NCBI GenBank assembly: GCA_003527225.1
Contig: DPXQ01000061.1
Coordinates: 1 to 19,714, forward strand
Direction: 5' to 3'
Source of the DNA: Rhizobium sp.
GTDB lineage: Bacteria; Pseudomonadota; Alphaproteobacteria; Rhizobiales; Rhizobiaceae
Length of the DNA stretch: 19,714 nt
Shown here: in pieces, positions 7,803-15,460 of the stretch
Position numbering within the stretch: the stretch's first letter is position 1
How the letters are laid out: each line of letters begins with the position of its first letter
The notes under the pieces: generated by a model
What the model saw: only the letters and a program-made list of their open reading frames with translations
Told to the model about the DNA's origin: nothing
Database searches by the model: none
Made by a program: the position numbers and the translations under genes

Positions 7803-8491
7803 CAGCCATGGAAGGCAAATCCGCAATTCTCATGAAGATCCGTTCCTCGCTGAAGGCATCGCCGGACGATGCTGCACGAAAGGACGCCGTCGCGGCTAGG
7901 CTTGGCGAACCTCCCCGTGGCATCATTCCGGCGCGCGGCCAGTTGCCGGGAGAGGCGCGCGTCCGACTGTTCGTGGCCATGGCGGAAAAATACAATGCAA
8001 CAACCGCACGCGTCGCGGACATCGATAGCGTACCCGCCGAAGTCAGCACCTACCTCAAGAGCCGCAACCTGCCGGCGGCGATCCGCATCGGCGGCGACCC
8101 GCGGCTCGCGCTCGCACCGTGGGCTGAGGAGAAGACACTCGAAATCCGCCACGGCGCGTCCGACGGGCAGGATCTGGCCGCAGTCAGCCACGCTTTCGGT
8201 GGGGTCGCGGAAACAGGCACATTGGCCGTTCTTTCCGGTCCCGACAATCCCGTGACGCTCAATTTCCTGCCGGAACATCATATCGTCGTGCTCCGCGCTG
8301 ACGATGTCGCCGGGGACATGGAAACTATCTGGGCGAAGTTGCGAGAGCATGAAGGCAAGGGTGTGATGCCCCGAACGGTCAACTTCATCACCGGACCGTC
8401 GCGCTCGGCCGATATCGAGCAGACGCTGCTGCTCGGTGCGCATGGCCCACGGGCACTTCACATCATCGTTGTCGGCGCGCCCGCCGCCTGA
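7799..8491 (+). CDS. lutC: L-lactate utilisation protein LutC (LUD domain)
   Basis: This is a 230-aa single-domain LUD/DUF162 protein: RSSLKAS at the N-terminus, a central AVSHAFGGVAETGTLAVLSG segment, then LNFLPEHHIVVLRADDV and FITGPSRSADIEQTLLLGAHGPRALHIIVV. The last two stretches are diagnostic of LutC. It is the third subunit of the lactate oxidation system; its own chemistry is unresolved. The start at ATG 7799 is preferred because it overlaps the lutB stop by 4 nt and follows AAGGGG; a second ATG at 7808 would drop three residues. A longer frame back to 7766 is the tail of lutB read in another frame. A probable terminator follows the stop codon. Confidence 0.94.
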   Translation: MTAMEGKSAILMKIRSSLKASPDDAARKDAVAARLGEPPRGIIPARGQLPGEARVRLFVAMAEKYNATTARVADIDSVPAEVSTYLKSRNLPAAIRIGGDPRLALAPWAEEKTLEIRHGASDGQDLAAVSHAFGGVAETGTLAVLSGPDNPVTLNFLPEHHIVVLRADDVAGDMETIWAKLREHEGKGVMPRTVNFITGPSRSADIEQTLLLGAHGPRALHIIVVGAPAA

Positions 8492-8514
8492 GGTATCGGG
8501 CACCGAAGACCTAT

Positions 8515-8545
8515 CGGCGCGCTTGCGGGCGCCGAGAATTTTTTT
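8515..8545 (+). terminator. Probable intrinsic terminator of the lut operon
   Basis: CGGCGC (8515-8520) pairs with GCGCCG (8529-8534) around an 8-nt loop, and seven T residues follow at 8539-8545 after a 4-nt gap. It lies 24 nt past the lutC stop and before mfpsA. A second small hairpin (AGAAG, CTTG loop, CTTCT at 8580-8593, then TTT) lies further on and could assist. Confidence 0.6.
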
Positions 8546-8623
8546 CTCGAATTCGGAACTTTTTCCCACTTTAAGCATTAGAAGCTTGCTTCTTTTGAAC
8601 CAAATTTCTATTGTGTGGGGATT

Positions 8624-9961
8624 ATGAGTACTTTCAACCAGTTACAAGAAACGCCGCGAATTGCCTTGGTCTCAACCCACGGTTATGTCGCAGCCCATCC
8701 TCCCCTCGGCGCCGCCGATACGGGGGGACAAGTCGTCTATGTCCTCGAGCTTGCCAAGAAGCTCGCGCAGCTCGGCCACAAGGTCGACATCTTCACGCGA
8801 CGCTTCGAGGACCAGCCCGAGATCGACGAGGTCGATGAAAATGTCAGGGTGATACGCATCCCCTGCGGCGGTCCGGATTTCATTCCCAAGGAGTATCTCC
8901 ACCGGTACCTGACGGAATGGAGCGAAAACGCGCTACGGTACATCAAGCGCGAAGGTCTGACCTATCTCTTCATCAACAGCCACTACTGGGACGCGGGCGT
9001 CGCCGGCCAGCGCCTTTCGGAAGCCCTGTCGATCCCACACATCCATACGCCGCACTCGCTCGGCATGTGGAAGAAGAAGCAGATGGAGACGGACTACCCC
9101 GAACGGGCTGACAAGTTCGAGGCGGAGTTCAACTTCAAGGAACGCATACAGCACGAACTGATCATCTATCGCAGCTGCCAGCTGGTGATCGCCACGACGC
9201 CGATCCAGCTCGACATGCTGCTCGACGACTACGGCCTTAACCGCAGCCGCGTCCACATGATCCCGCCGGGCTATGACGACAACCGCTTCTATCCGGTTTC
9301 GGAATCCTCGCGCCAGATGATACGCCAGCGGCTCGGCATTGAAGGCAGGGTCGTGCTGGCTCTCGGGCGGCTCGCCACCAACAAGGGTTACGACCTTTTG
9401 ATCGACGGCTTCTCCGTCCTTGCCGGCCGCGTTCCAGATGCCCGGCTAAGGCTCGCGCTCGGGGGCGAGAATCTCGACCAGCAAGAAGCGACGATCCTGC
9501 GCCAACTGCATGAGCAGGTAAACGCATTGGGTCTCGCCGACCGTGTCGATTTCACCGGCTTCATCCCCGACGATGAGCTTCCAGACTATTACCGTGCCGC
9601 CGATCTGTTCGTGCTGTCGAGCCGCTATGAGCCGTTCGGCATGACTGCGATCGAGGCCATGGCGAGCGGAACGCCGACGGTCATCACCATCCATGGCGGA
9701 TTGTTCCGCGCCGTCAGTTACGGGCGCCACGCGCTTTTTGCCGACCCGTTCGACAAGGAGGATCTCGGCATCACCATGATGAAGCCGTTCAAGCATCCTC
9801 GCCTTTACGACCGGCTGTCGCGCATGGGCGCTCACAAGGCCCGCAGCCTGTTCACCTGGACCGGGATCGCGCAGCAGCTGGTGGCGCTGGTGGAAGGCCG
9901 ACCGGTCGCGCAGGCGCTCGACGAAGCAGACTGGGCCGAACCATGGAACGACGGGGATTGA
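8624..9961 (+). CDS. mfpsA: Mannosylfructose-phosphate synthase (GT4 glycosyltransferase)
   Basis: This 445-aa sucrose-phosphate-synthase-like GT4 enzyme is close in size to Agrobacterium MfpsA (about 454 aa). It transfers mannose from GDP-mannose to fructose 6-phosphate, giving mannosylfructose phosphate. Visible motifs are DTGGQVVYVLELAKKL (residues 32-47), the acceptor-side loop of sucrose-phosphate synthases; HTPHSLGMWKKKQ; RLATNKG with Arg249 and Lys254 for donor phosphate binding; and the E-x7-E motif EPFGMTAIE (Glu336 and Glu344). The start ATG at 8624 has GGGG at 8617-8620; an in-frame GTG at 8615 would add only three residues. The phosphatase gene overlaps its end, as expected for the two-step pathway. 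The assignment over sucrose-phosphate synthase rests on rhizobial context and the adjacent phosphatase; donor choice cannot be proven from sequence by eye. Confidence 0.88.
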   Translation: MSTFNQLQETPRIALVSTHGYVAAHPPLGAADTGGQVVYVLELAKKLAQLGHKVDIFTRRFEDQPEIDEVDENVRVIRIPCGGPDFIPKEYLHRYLTEWSENALRYIKREGLTYLFINSHYWDAGVAGQRLSEALSIPHIHTPHSLGMWKKKQMETDYPERADKFEAEFNFKERIQHELIIYRSCQLVIATTPIQLDMLLDDYGLNRSRVHMIPPGYDDNRFYPVSESSRQMIRQRLGIEGRVVLALGRLATNKGYDLLIDGFSVLAGRVPDARLRLALGGENLDQQEATILRQLHEQVNALGLADRVDFTGFIPDDELPDYYRAADLFVLSSRYEPFGMTAIEAMASGTPTVITIHGGLFRAVSYGRHALFADPFDKEDLGITMMKPFKHPRLYDRLSRMGAHKARSLFTWTGIAQQLVALVEGRPVAQALDEADWAEPWNDGD

Positions 9962-10719
9962 GACCGGTGCGTCTCTTCTCTTCCGATCTCGACGGCACGC
10001 TTGCGGGCGACAGACAAGCATCGCGCCGATTTGCCGAATTCTGGCACAGCCTTGAGAAGGCAAGCCGCCCCGTCCTCGTCTACAACAGCGGCAGGCTGAT
10101 CGAGGACATCATGGAGTTCGTCACCGAGGAGGGCCTGCCGGAAGCGGACTACCTGATCGGCGGCGTCGGCACCATGATTTCGGCCGCATCGGCTCCCCAT
10201 ATTGCTGCCGAATACACGGATTCGCTCGAAGACGGTTATGACGCCCGGCGGATCGCGGAACTGCTCGATGTCCGGCCGGAACTCGCCCGCCAGCCGGAGC
10301 GCTACCAGCATGCGCACAAGTCGAGCTGGTATTTCCACGACGCGTCCCTCGATCACATAGAACAGATCGAAGAGGAACTGAAGGCGAGCGGGCTCTCCGT
10401 GCGGCTCGTCTATTCGAGCGGGCGGGATCTCGATGTGCTGCCCGGCAATGCCGACAAGGGCAAGGCCCTTGCTTGGCTTTGCGACCGGCTCGGCATCGCC
10501 CTCGACGAAGTGGTCGTCGCCGGGGATACCGACAACGACCGCGGCATGTTCATGCTCGAAGGCGTACGGGGTATCATCCCGGGCAAAGCGCATTCCGAAC
10601 TGCGCCGGCTGGCCGAGGAACGCGACAACGTCTTCCTTGCCAATCGCGCCTGCGCCGACGGCGTCATCGACGGGCTGCGGCACTGGCGGACACTCGCAGA
10701 CCGCAGTACCGGTGCATAG
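9943..10719 (+). CDS. mfppB: Mannosylfructose-phosphate phosphatase (HAD, sucrose-phosphatase-like)
   Basis: This is a HAD-superfamily phosphatase of the sucrose-phosphate phosphatase type. Motif I is FSSDLDGT (nucleophile Asp15, acid Asp17), the Lys motif lies in NADKGKALAWLCDRLG, and motif IV is GDTDND (residues 194-199). It should hydrolyse mannosylfructose phosphate to free mannosylfructose, a compatible solute made under osmotic stress in Agrobacterium. The start is ambiguous. ATG 9943 gives 258 aa with a 19-nt overlap into mfpsA. TTG 9958 would make a 4-nt stop/start overlap. GTG 9967 gives 250 aa, closest to the Agrobacterium protein. None has a clear ribosome site, so coupled translation from mfpsA is likely. 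The catalytic residues are unaffected by the choice. Confidence 0.87.
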   Translation: MERRGLRPVRLFSSDLDGTLAGDRQASRRFAEFWHSLEKASRPVLVYNSGRLIEDIMEFVTEEGLPEADYLIGGVGTMISAASAPHIAAEYTDSLEDGYDARRIAELLDVRPELARQPERYQHAHKSSWYFHDASLDHIEQIEEELKASGLSVRLVYSSGRDLDVLPGNADKGKALAWLCDRLGIALDEVVVAGDTDNDRGMFMLEGVRGIIPGKAHSELRRLAEERDNVFLANRACADGVIDGLRHWRTLADRSTGA

Positions 10720-10882
10720 CCCAAAAGTGGCCAGCAGGACCACTTGACCAAGTGCGTGGTTGATCCAACATCGACGGTTAAACGGTCGTACAGGTGATTC
10801 GCCTCGCCAGACGAGAGGCATCACCAAACGAACACAACCACAGCGTAAGCTTGAGGACAGGAGACAGCGGGAATTGACCATC
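10720..10882 (+). other. Intergenic region with competing hairpins before the Nudix gene
   Basis: Just after the mfppB stop, AAGTGG and CCACTT form an inverted repeat, and the overlapping CACTTG/CAAGTG forms a competing one. Further on, GGTGAT (10793-10798) and ATCACC (10820-10825) bracket an inner GCC..GGC stem, making a 33-nt hairpin that lacks a T-run. These could be part of a terminator or of the Nudix leader. No promoter is clear. Confidence 0.35.
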
Positions 10883-11383
10883 ATGAACCGGATAGCTTCG
10901 GACGTGCAGTTGATGTTGCGGCGGCCGCCGCGCCAACAATACGCCGCCCTATGCTATCGCCCGCGCAAGAAGCGGGGTGGCATCGAGGTGCTGCTGCTGA
11001 CGAGCCGCGACACCGGCCGATGGGTGATCCCGAAAGGCTGGCCGATGGCCGGCAAGAAGTCTCATTCTGTGGCGGAACGCGAGGCATGGGAAGAAGCCGG
11101 CGTCCGGGGCAAGATCTCCCGCGACCCGATCGGCTATTACAGCTACGCCAAAGGCATGGAAGGTGGCCTCAAGGTGGCGTGCCGGGTTCAGGTGCACGCG
11201 CTCGAAGTCAAGGAAATGACCAAGGACTTCCCCGAAAAGGGGATGCGTCGGCTGGAATGGGTGAATCCGGAGGAGGCAGCCGCCCGCGTCCGGGAGCCGG
11301 AGCTCAAGGTGTTGCTGCATGCGTTTGCCGAAAAGGCCGCAAATTCCCTCGCCAAGCCCAAAAATCCTGTCGGAGACTTGTAA
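10883..11383 (+). CDS. Nudix hydrolase
   Basis: This codes for 166 aa with a Nudix fold. The motif reads GWPMAGKKSHSVAEREAWEEAGV: the REAWEEAGV catalytic helix, with its metal-binding glutamates, is intact, but the first Glu of the textbook box (G-x5-E) is Lys. The segment RWVIPKGWPM is, as I recall, typical of an alphaproteobacterial Nudix group related to diphosphoinositol/dinucleotide polyphosphate hydrolases, in which this position often varies. The substrate is unknown. The start ATG 10883 was chosen because conserved sequence (ASDVQLMLRRPPRQQYAALCYR) begins right after it; the ribosome site is poor (GGGA about 10 nt upstream, GGAG further away). The frame is open to 10760, but that extension has no protein-like features. 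It follows mfppB by 163 nt and is probably independent of it. Confidence 0.88.
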   Translation: MNRIASDVQLMLRRPPRQQYAALCYRPRKKRGGIEVLLLTSRDTGRWVIPKGWPMAGKKSHSVAEREAWEEAGVRGKISRDPIGYYSYAKGMEGGLKVACRVQVHALEVKEMTKDFPEKGMRRLEWVNPEEAAARVREPELKVLLHAFAEKAANSLAKPKNPVGDL

Positions 11384-11390
11384 AATCGAA

Positions 11391-11408
11391 CTGTCATAAA
11401 ACTGTCAT
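11391..11408 (+). promoter_or_regulatory. Pho box (PhoB binding site)
   Basis: CTGTCATAAAACTGTCAT is a perfect 7-4-7 Pho box: two identical CTGTCAT repeats separated by four A residues, matching the consensus bound by PhoB dimers. It starts 8 nt after the Nudix stop codon and lies 150 nt upstream of the phosphate transporter start. The orientation and partner gene make PhoB control of the transporter very likely. The sign is less sure: in Sinorhizobium PhoB represses the orfA-pit operon but activates high-affinity uptake genes. Confidence 0.85.
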
Positions 11409-11420
11409 ATTGCGTCCGCG

Positions 11421-11446
11421 CGCCTTTGCCACTACGGCAAAAGGCG
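11421..11446 (+). other. Stable hairpin between Pho box and transporter gene
   Basis: CGCCTTTGCC (11421-11430) pairs with GGCAAAAGGCG (11436-11446) through ten base pairs with one bulged A, around ACTAC. There is no T-run after it. It lies only 12 nt past the Pho box, so it overlaps the expected -10/start region and could be the Nudix terminator, part of the transporter leader, or both. Confidence 0.4.
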
Positions 11447-11558
11447 AATTCGGAACCTCGTGCAGAACCAGACGGTCACAGCGGCGTTTCATCGTCAACT
11501 ACAGGAATTCGAGGAAGGGCGGCCCTCAGGAGTCTCCCCTCAGGAAGGCAGTATCGTC

Positions 11559-13064
11559 ATGGCCAAGTCGCCGCCCAGCCTCGTCAAGCCCACCCTCGAC
11601 AAGGACCTCGACAAGTTTGCATACGTGGAGGAAGCGGCCCAGCACATTTCCCGCGGTTACGCGCCGATCGGCATCGGCCTGATCTTCCTCGTGACGACGA
11701 TGATCTTCGCCGGCGCCTATGTGATCAACGAGCCGCGCGCCGTCATGGTCGTCGCGGCGGCCGCGATCGGCGCCTATATGGCGATGAACATCGGCGCCAA
11801 CGACGTGACCAACAATGTCGGCCCGGCCGTCGGGTCGCGGGCCATGACCATGACGACCGCGCTCGTCATCGCGGTGATCTTCGAATCCGCCGGCGCCCTG
11901 ATTGCCGGCGGCGATGTGGTCTCGACCATCTCCAAGGGGATCGTCGACCCGGCACAGGTACCGAACGCCGAAGTCTTCGTCTGGGCGATGATGGCCGCCC
12001 TCCTTTCCTCGGCGCTCTGGGTCAACCTCGCGACCTGGATCGGCGCGCCTGTCTCGACGACCCATGCCGTGGTCGGCGGGGTGATGGGCTCGGGAATTGC
12101 CGCCGCCGGCATCGGCGCGGTCAACTGGGAGTCGATGATCGGAATCGCCGCGAGCTGGGTGATCTCGCCGCTGCTAGGCGGCGTCATCGCCGCCCTGTTC
12201 CTGGCCTTCATCAAAGAATTCATCATCTACCGGCACGACAAGATTGCGGCCGCCCGTCGTTGGGTACCGATCCTGATCGCGTTGATGGTCGGTGTCTTTT
12301 GCGCCTATCTCGCGCTCAAGGGGCTCAGCCAGATCATGCATGTCAGCCTTTCGGCCGCCGCGCTGGTCGGCCTCGTGACGGGGGCGACCGGTTGGGCCCT
12401 CAGCGTGCCCCTCATCCGGCGCCAATCGGTAGGGCTGGAGAACCGCAACCAATCGCTCCGCAAGCTCTTCCGCCTACCGCTCATCTTCGCGGCGGCACTT
12501 CTCTCCTTTGCCCACGGGGCGAACGATGTGGCAAACGCCATCGGTCCCCTCTCGGCCATCGTCCATGCCGTGCGCGCCAACGAGATCGCCGCCAAGGTCG
12601 AGATTCCGATCTGGGTGATGGTGATCGGCGCGACCGGCATTTCTCTCGGCCTGTTCCTCTTCGGCCCGAAGCTCATCCGCCTGGTCGGCGAGCAGATCAC
12701 CAAGCTCAACCCGATGCGCGCCTATTGCGTCTCGCTGTCGGCGGCCGTCACGGTCATCGTCGCTTCCTGGCTCGGCTTTCCGGTCAGTTCCACGCACATC
12801 GCCGTCGGCGCGGTCTTCGGCGTCGGCTTCTTCCGCGAATGGTATACCCGCAACTCCAAGCGGCGGATCGACTACATCCGTGCCAAGTCGGACCGCTGGG
12901 TCGTCGAGGAAGCCGCCGACCGCAATCCCGACGAGTTGCGCCGCCGCTATCTCGTGCGCCGTTCGCATTTCATGACCATCGTTGCGGCATGGATCATCAC
13001 CGTGCCGGCCGCCGCCGGGCTTGCGGCGGGCCTTTACTGGGTTATGTTCCTGCTCTTCGTTTGA
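11559..13064 (+). CDS. Inorganic phosphate transporter, PiT family
   Basis: The protein is 501 aa. The duplicated PiT signature is intact in both halves: [11 protein letters not shown] (residues 79-89) and [11 protein letters not shown] (320-330), each followed by a PVSTTH or PVSSTH motif ([13 protein letters not shown] and [13 protein letters not shown]). About ten or eleven hydrophobic segments are visible, with a basic cytoplasmic stretch near the C-terminus ([34 protein letters not shown]) before the last one. PiT proteins import phosphate, usually as a metal-phosphate complex, by cation symport; a few members carry sulfate instead. The start ATG 11559 follows AGGAAGG (11542-11548). An open frame back to 11460 lacks conserved sequence. 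No phoU-like DUF47 (orfA) partner is next to it, unlike the classical rhizobial orfA-pit. The upstream Pho box supports phosphate as substrate. rsmE follows after 14 nt and may be cotranscribed. Confidence 0.92.
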   Translation: MAKSPPSLVKPTLDKDLDKFAYVEEAAQHISRGYAPIGIGLIFLVTTMIFAGAYVINEPRAVMVVAAAAIGAYMAMNIGANDVTNNVGPAVGSRAMTMTTALVIAVIFESAGALIAGGDVVSTISKGIVDPAQVPNAEVFVWAMMAALLSSALWVNLATWIGAPVSTTHAVVGGVMGSGIAAAGIGAVNWESMIGIAASWVISPLLGGVIAALFLAFIKEFIIYRHDKIAAARRWVPILIALMVGVFCAYLALKGLSQIMHVSLSAAALVGLVTGATGWALSVPLIRRQSVGLENRNQSLRKLFRLPLIFAAALLSFAHGANDVANAIGPLSAIVHAVRANEIAAKVEIPIWVMVIGATGISLGLFLFGPKLIRLVGEQITKLNPMRAYCVSLSAAVTVIVASWLGFPVSSTHIAVGAVFGVGFFREWYTRNSKRRIDYIRAKSDRWVVEEAADRNPDELRRRYLVRRSHFMTIVAAWIITVPAAAGLAAGLYWVMFLLFV

Positions 13065-13078
13065 GCAAGGAAGAGATC

Positions 13079-13816
13079 ATGCGCGCCAATTACCGGATGC
13101 AGAGGCTGTTTATCGATGCGGACCTCCGCGCAGGCGCGAGCAGCGAAGCCGGCCCCGAACACTTCAACTACCTCGCCAATGTGCTGCGGCTTGGCGAAGG
13201 GGCCGAGATCCTGCTGTTCAACGGACGCGACGGCGAATGGAAGGCCAAGCTTACCTTTCCGACCCGCAAGCGGATCGTCCTGACCGCCCTGGAGCAGACA
13301 CGTCCCCAGCCCGTCGCCTCTGACCTGCACTTCCTGTTCGCACCGCTCAAGGTCGGACGCATGGACTATCTGGTGCAGAAAGCCGTCGAGATGGGCGCCG
13401 GGCTGCTGCAGCCCGTGATGACGCAACACGTGCAGGGCAAGATCACCAGCCTCGAGCGCCTGCAGGTCAACGCGATCGAAGCGGCGGAGCAATGCGGCAT
13501 CCTGTCCATTCCAACCGTTGCGCCGGTCGCGAAATTGCGGGACCTGCTCGACAGATGGCCCAAGACGCGGCGGATCATCTTCTGCGACGAGGACAGCGTG
13601 ACGCAGAACCCGCTGCCGGCACTCGGCAATATCCGCGAGCAATCGCTCGCCCTGCTCGTCGGGCCCGAAGGTGGCTTCTCCGAGGAGGAGCGCACGCTGC
13701 TGCGCAGTCTCGATTTCGTGACCGCCATACCGCTCGGTCCGCGCATTCTGCGCGCCGATACCGCAGCAGTTGCCGCGCTCGCTGTCGTTCAGGCGGCAAT
13801 CGGCGACTGGCGATGA
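13079..13816 (+). CDS. rsmE: 16S rRNA (uracil1498-N3)-methyltransferase RsmE
   Basis: This 245-aa SPOUT-class methyltransferase modifies U1498 of 16S rRNA in the decoding region, using S-adenosylmethionine. The N-terminal RNA-binding PUA-like domain ([37 protein letters not shown]) is followed by the knotted catalytic domain: [47 protein letters not shown] (from residue 195) and [11 protein letters not shown] (ending about residue 229). All are family signatures. The ATG at 13079 has AAGGAAG just upstream and lies 14 nt past the transporter stop. The same frame is open far upstream, back to 11426, but that part is the transporter read out of frame and should not be annotated as a fusion. gshA follows 152 nt downstream, a neighbour arrangement I recall from rhizobia. 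Confidence 0.95.
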   Translation: MRANYRMQRLFIDADLRAGASSEAGPEHFNYLANVLRLGEGAEILLFNGRDGEWKAKLTFPTRKRIVLTALEQTRPQPVASDLHFLFAPLKVGRMDYLVQKAVEMGAGLLQPVMTQHVQGKITSLERLQVNAIEAAEQCGILSIPTVAPVAKLRDLLDRWPKTRRIIFCDEDSVTQNPLPALGNIREQSLALLVGPEGGFSEEERTLLRSLDFVTAIPLGPRILRADTAAVAALAVVQAAIGDWR

Positions 13817-13968
13817 AAAAACGCGGACCCGCCGTGAACTCCGCGCCCTTCCGATTTTTTGACCGAGGCTTGAAAGAATTTCACTTGCACACCAGCTAAA
13901 TCCGGTCCAATCACCCTTCCATATGGTCCGGCTCCCGGGCCGGCCGGCATCCCAACAAGGTCTATTCC

Positions 13969-15342
13969 ATGGCTCGCGACACGACCGATCACACACCCCT
14001 CACATCGGTGCAGGAAATGGTCGATTACCTGGCTGCGGGATGCAAGCCCAGGGAAGATTTCCGGATCGGAACCGAGCACGAGAAGTTCGCTTTCTTCAAG
14101 GCGGACAACAGCCCGGTCCCCTATTTCGGCGAGGCCAGCATCTCCGCTCTCCTGAAGGGCATGCAGTCCAAGCTCGGCTGGGAACCGATCATGGACGGCG
14201 AAAACATCATCGGACTTGCCGAGTCCCATGGTGAGGGCGCGATATCGATCGAGCCAGGCGGGCAGTTCGAGCTTTCTGGCGCGGCGGTCGAAACTTTGCA
14301 CGAGACGTGCCGCGAATCCAACCAACATCTTGCCGTCCTGCGTGAGATCGCCGAACCGATGGGCATCCGGTTCCTCGGTATCGGCGGCAGCCCGAAATGG
14401 ACGCTGGCAGAGACGCCGCGCATGCCGAAATCGCGCTATGAGATCATGACGCGCTACATGCCAAAGGGGGGAAGCAAGGGTCTGGACATGATGTACCGGA
14501 CCTGCACTATCCAGGTGAATCTCGATTTTTCTTCCGAAGAGGATATGCGCCGCAAGATGCGCGTATCGATGAAACTGCAGTCGGTCGCGACCGCACTCTT
14601 TGCCTCCTCGCCCTTCACCGAGGGCAAGCCGAACGGCCTGCTCTCCTGGCGCGGGGATATATGGCGCGACACCGACAATGCGCGCGCCGGCGTATTGCCG
14701 TTCACCTTCAACGACGATTTCGGCTTTGCCGATTATGTCGAATGGGCGCTCGACGTACCCATGTATTTCGTCGTCCGCGACGGGCGTTATCACGATTGCA
14801 CCCATGTCACGTTCCGTCAGTTCATGAATGGCGCGCTGAAGGGCGAGATCGCCGACTGGGAGCCGACGCTTGGCGACTGGACCAACCACTTGTCGACGCT
14901 ATTCCCCGATGTGCGACTGAAGCGGTTTCTGGAAATGCGTGGCGCAGACGGCGGCCCCTGGCGGCGCATCTGTGCGTTGCCCGCCTTCTGGGTGGGGCTG
15001 CTCTATGACGATGCCGCGCTTTCGGCCGCCGACAAACTGACCCACGCATGGAGCCCCGCCGATGTCGAGGCCATGCGCGATGCGGTTCCGGCGAAAGGCC
15101 TGAAGGCCGAGGTTGCCGGACGCGGTCTGCTCGACCTTTCCCGCGAAATCGTCGATCTGTCGCGCGGCGGCCTCAAGGCCCGCGCCCGGCTCAATAGCGA
15201 CGGTCAGGACGAGAGCATCTTCCTGGCATCTCTCGACGAGATCCTCGCCAAGAAGGCGACACTCGCCGATGATCTGCTGGCGCTCTTCAACGGCCGCTGG
15301 AACGGAGAGATCGATCGGGTCTTCGAAGAATACCAGTACTGA
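13969..15342 (+). CDS. gshA: Glutamate-cysteine ligase
   Basis: This 457-aa enzyme is of the plant/alphaproteobacterial class, distinct from the gamma-proteobacterial GshA fold group. It joins L-glutamate and L-cysteine with ATP, the first step of glutathione synthesis. Family features include RIGTEHEKFAFF (residues about 32-43), the glutamate-binding core ISIEPGGQFELSG, GIGGSPKW, MPKGGSKGLDMMYRTCTIQVNLDFSSE, ALFASSPFTEGKPNG and CTHVTFRQFMNG. All are intact and the length is normal. The ATG at 13969 has AAGG 8 nt upstream. In rhizobia glutathione is needed for stress tolerance and symbiosis, and the LysR regulator LsrB is reported to influence gshA; an LsrB-like LysR gene lies about 2 kb downstream here. 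A weak promoter candidate (TTGAAA near 13870) lies in the gap before it. Confidence 0.95.
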   Translation: MARDTTDHTPLTSVQEMVDYLAAGCKPREDFRIGTEHEKFAFFKADNSPVPYFGEASISALLKGMQSKLGWEPIMDGENIIGLAESHGEGAISIEPGGQFELSGAAVETLHETCRESNQHLAVLREIAEPMGIRFLGIGGSPKWTLAETPRMPKSRYEIMTRYMPKGGSKGLDMMYRTCTIQVNLDFSSEEDMRRKMRVSMKLQSVATALFASSPFTEGKPNGLLSWRGDIWRDTDNARAGVLPFTFNDDFGFADYVEWALDVPMYFVVRDGRYHDCTHVTFRQFMNGALKGEIADWEPTLGDWTNHLSTLFPDVRLKRFLEMRGADGGPWRRICALPAFWVGLLYDDAALSAADKLTHAWSPADVEAMRDAVPAKGLKAEVAGRGLLDLSREIVDLSRGGLKARARLNSDGQDESIFLASLDEILAKKATLADDLLALFNGRWNGEIDRVFEEYQY

Positions 15343-15391
15343 GCTGCTTTCTGCCCGGCATCCCCGGTGTGGGCGGCGGCGTAAAAACCGG

Positions 15392-15419
15392 TTTGCACTC
15401 GGCTTTTTCCGGATATAGT
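15392..15419 (+). promoter_or_regulatory. Probable sigma70-type promoter of the DUF937 gene
   Basis: TATAGT at 15414-15419 matches five of six bases of the -10 consensus. A TTTGCA (15392-15397, 16-nt spacer) or TTGCAC (15-nt spacer) provides a modest -35. It lies about 42 nt before the DUF937 start codon, leaving room for a short leader containing GGAGAGGG. Confidence 0.5.
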
Positions 15420-15460
15420 GCGTGCAGTATATGCTGCTCGCAACGGGAGAGGGCCACCGG

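Noticed and set aside
5280..7826. Very long minus-strand open frame (848 codons) opposite the GntR gene, lutA and lutB
   Set aside because: Those plus-strand genes are certain from catalytic and iron-sulfur motifs. The antisense frame is a by-product of GC codon bias.
11426..13816. Apparent 796-codon fusion ending in RsmE
   Set aside because: Only the last 245 codons are RsmE-like. The upstream part overlaps the transporter gene in another frame and is Arg/Gly/Pro-rich nonsense. A good ribosome site and ATG mark the real start at 13079.
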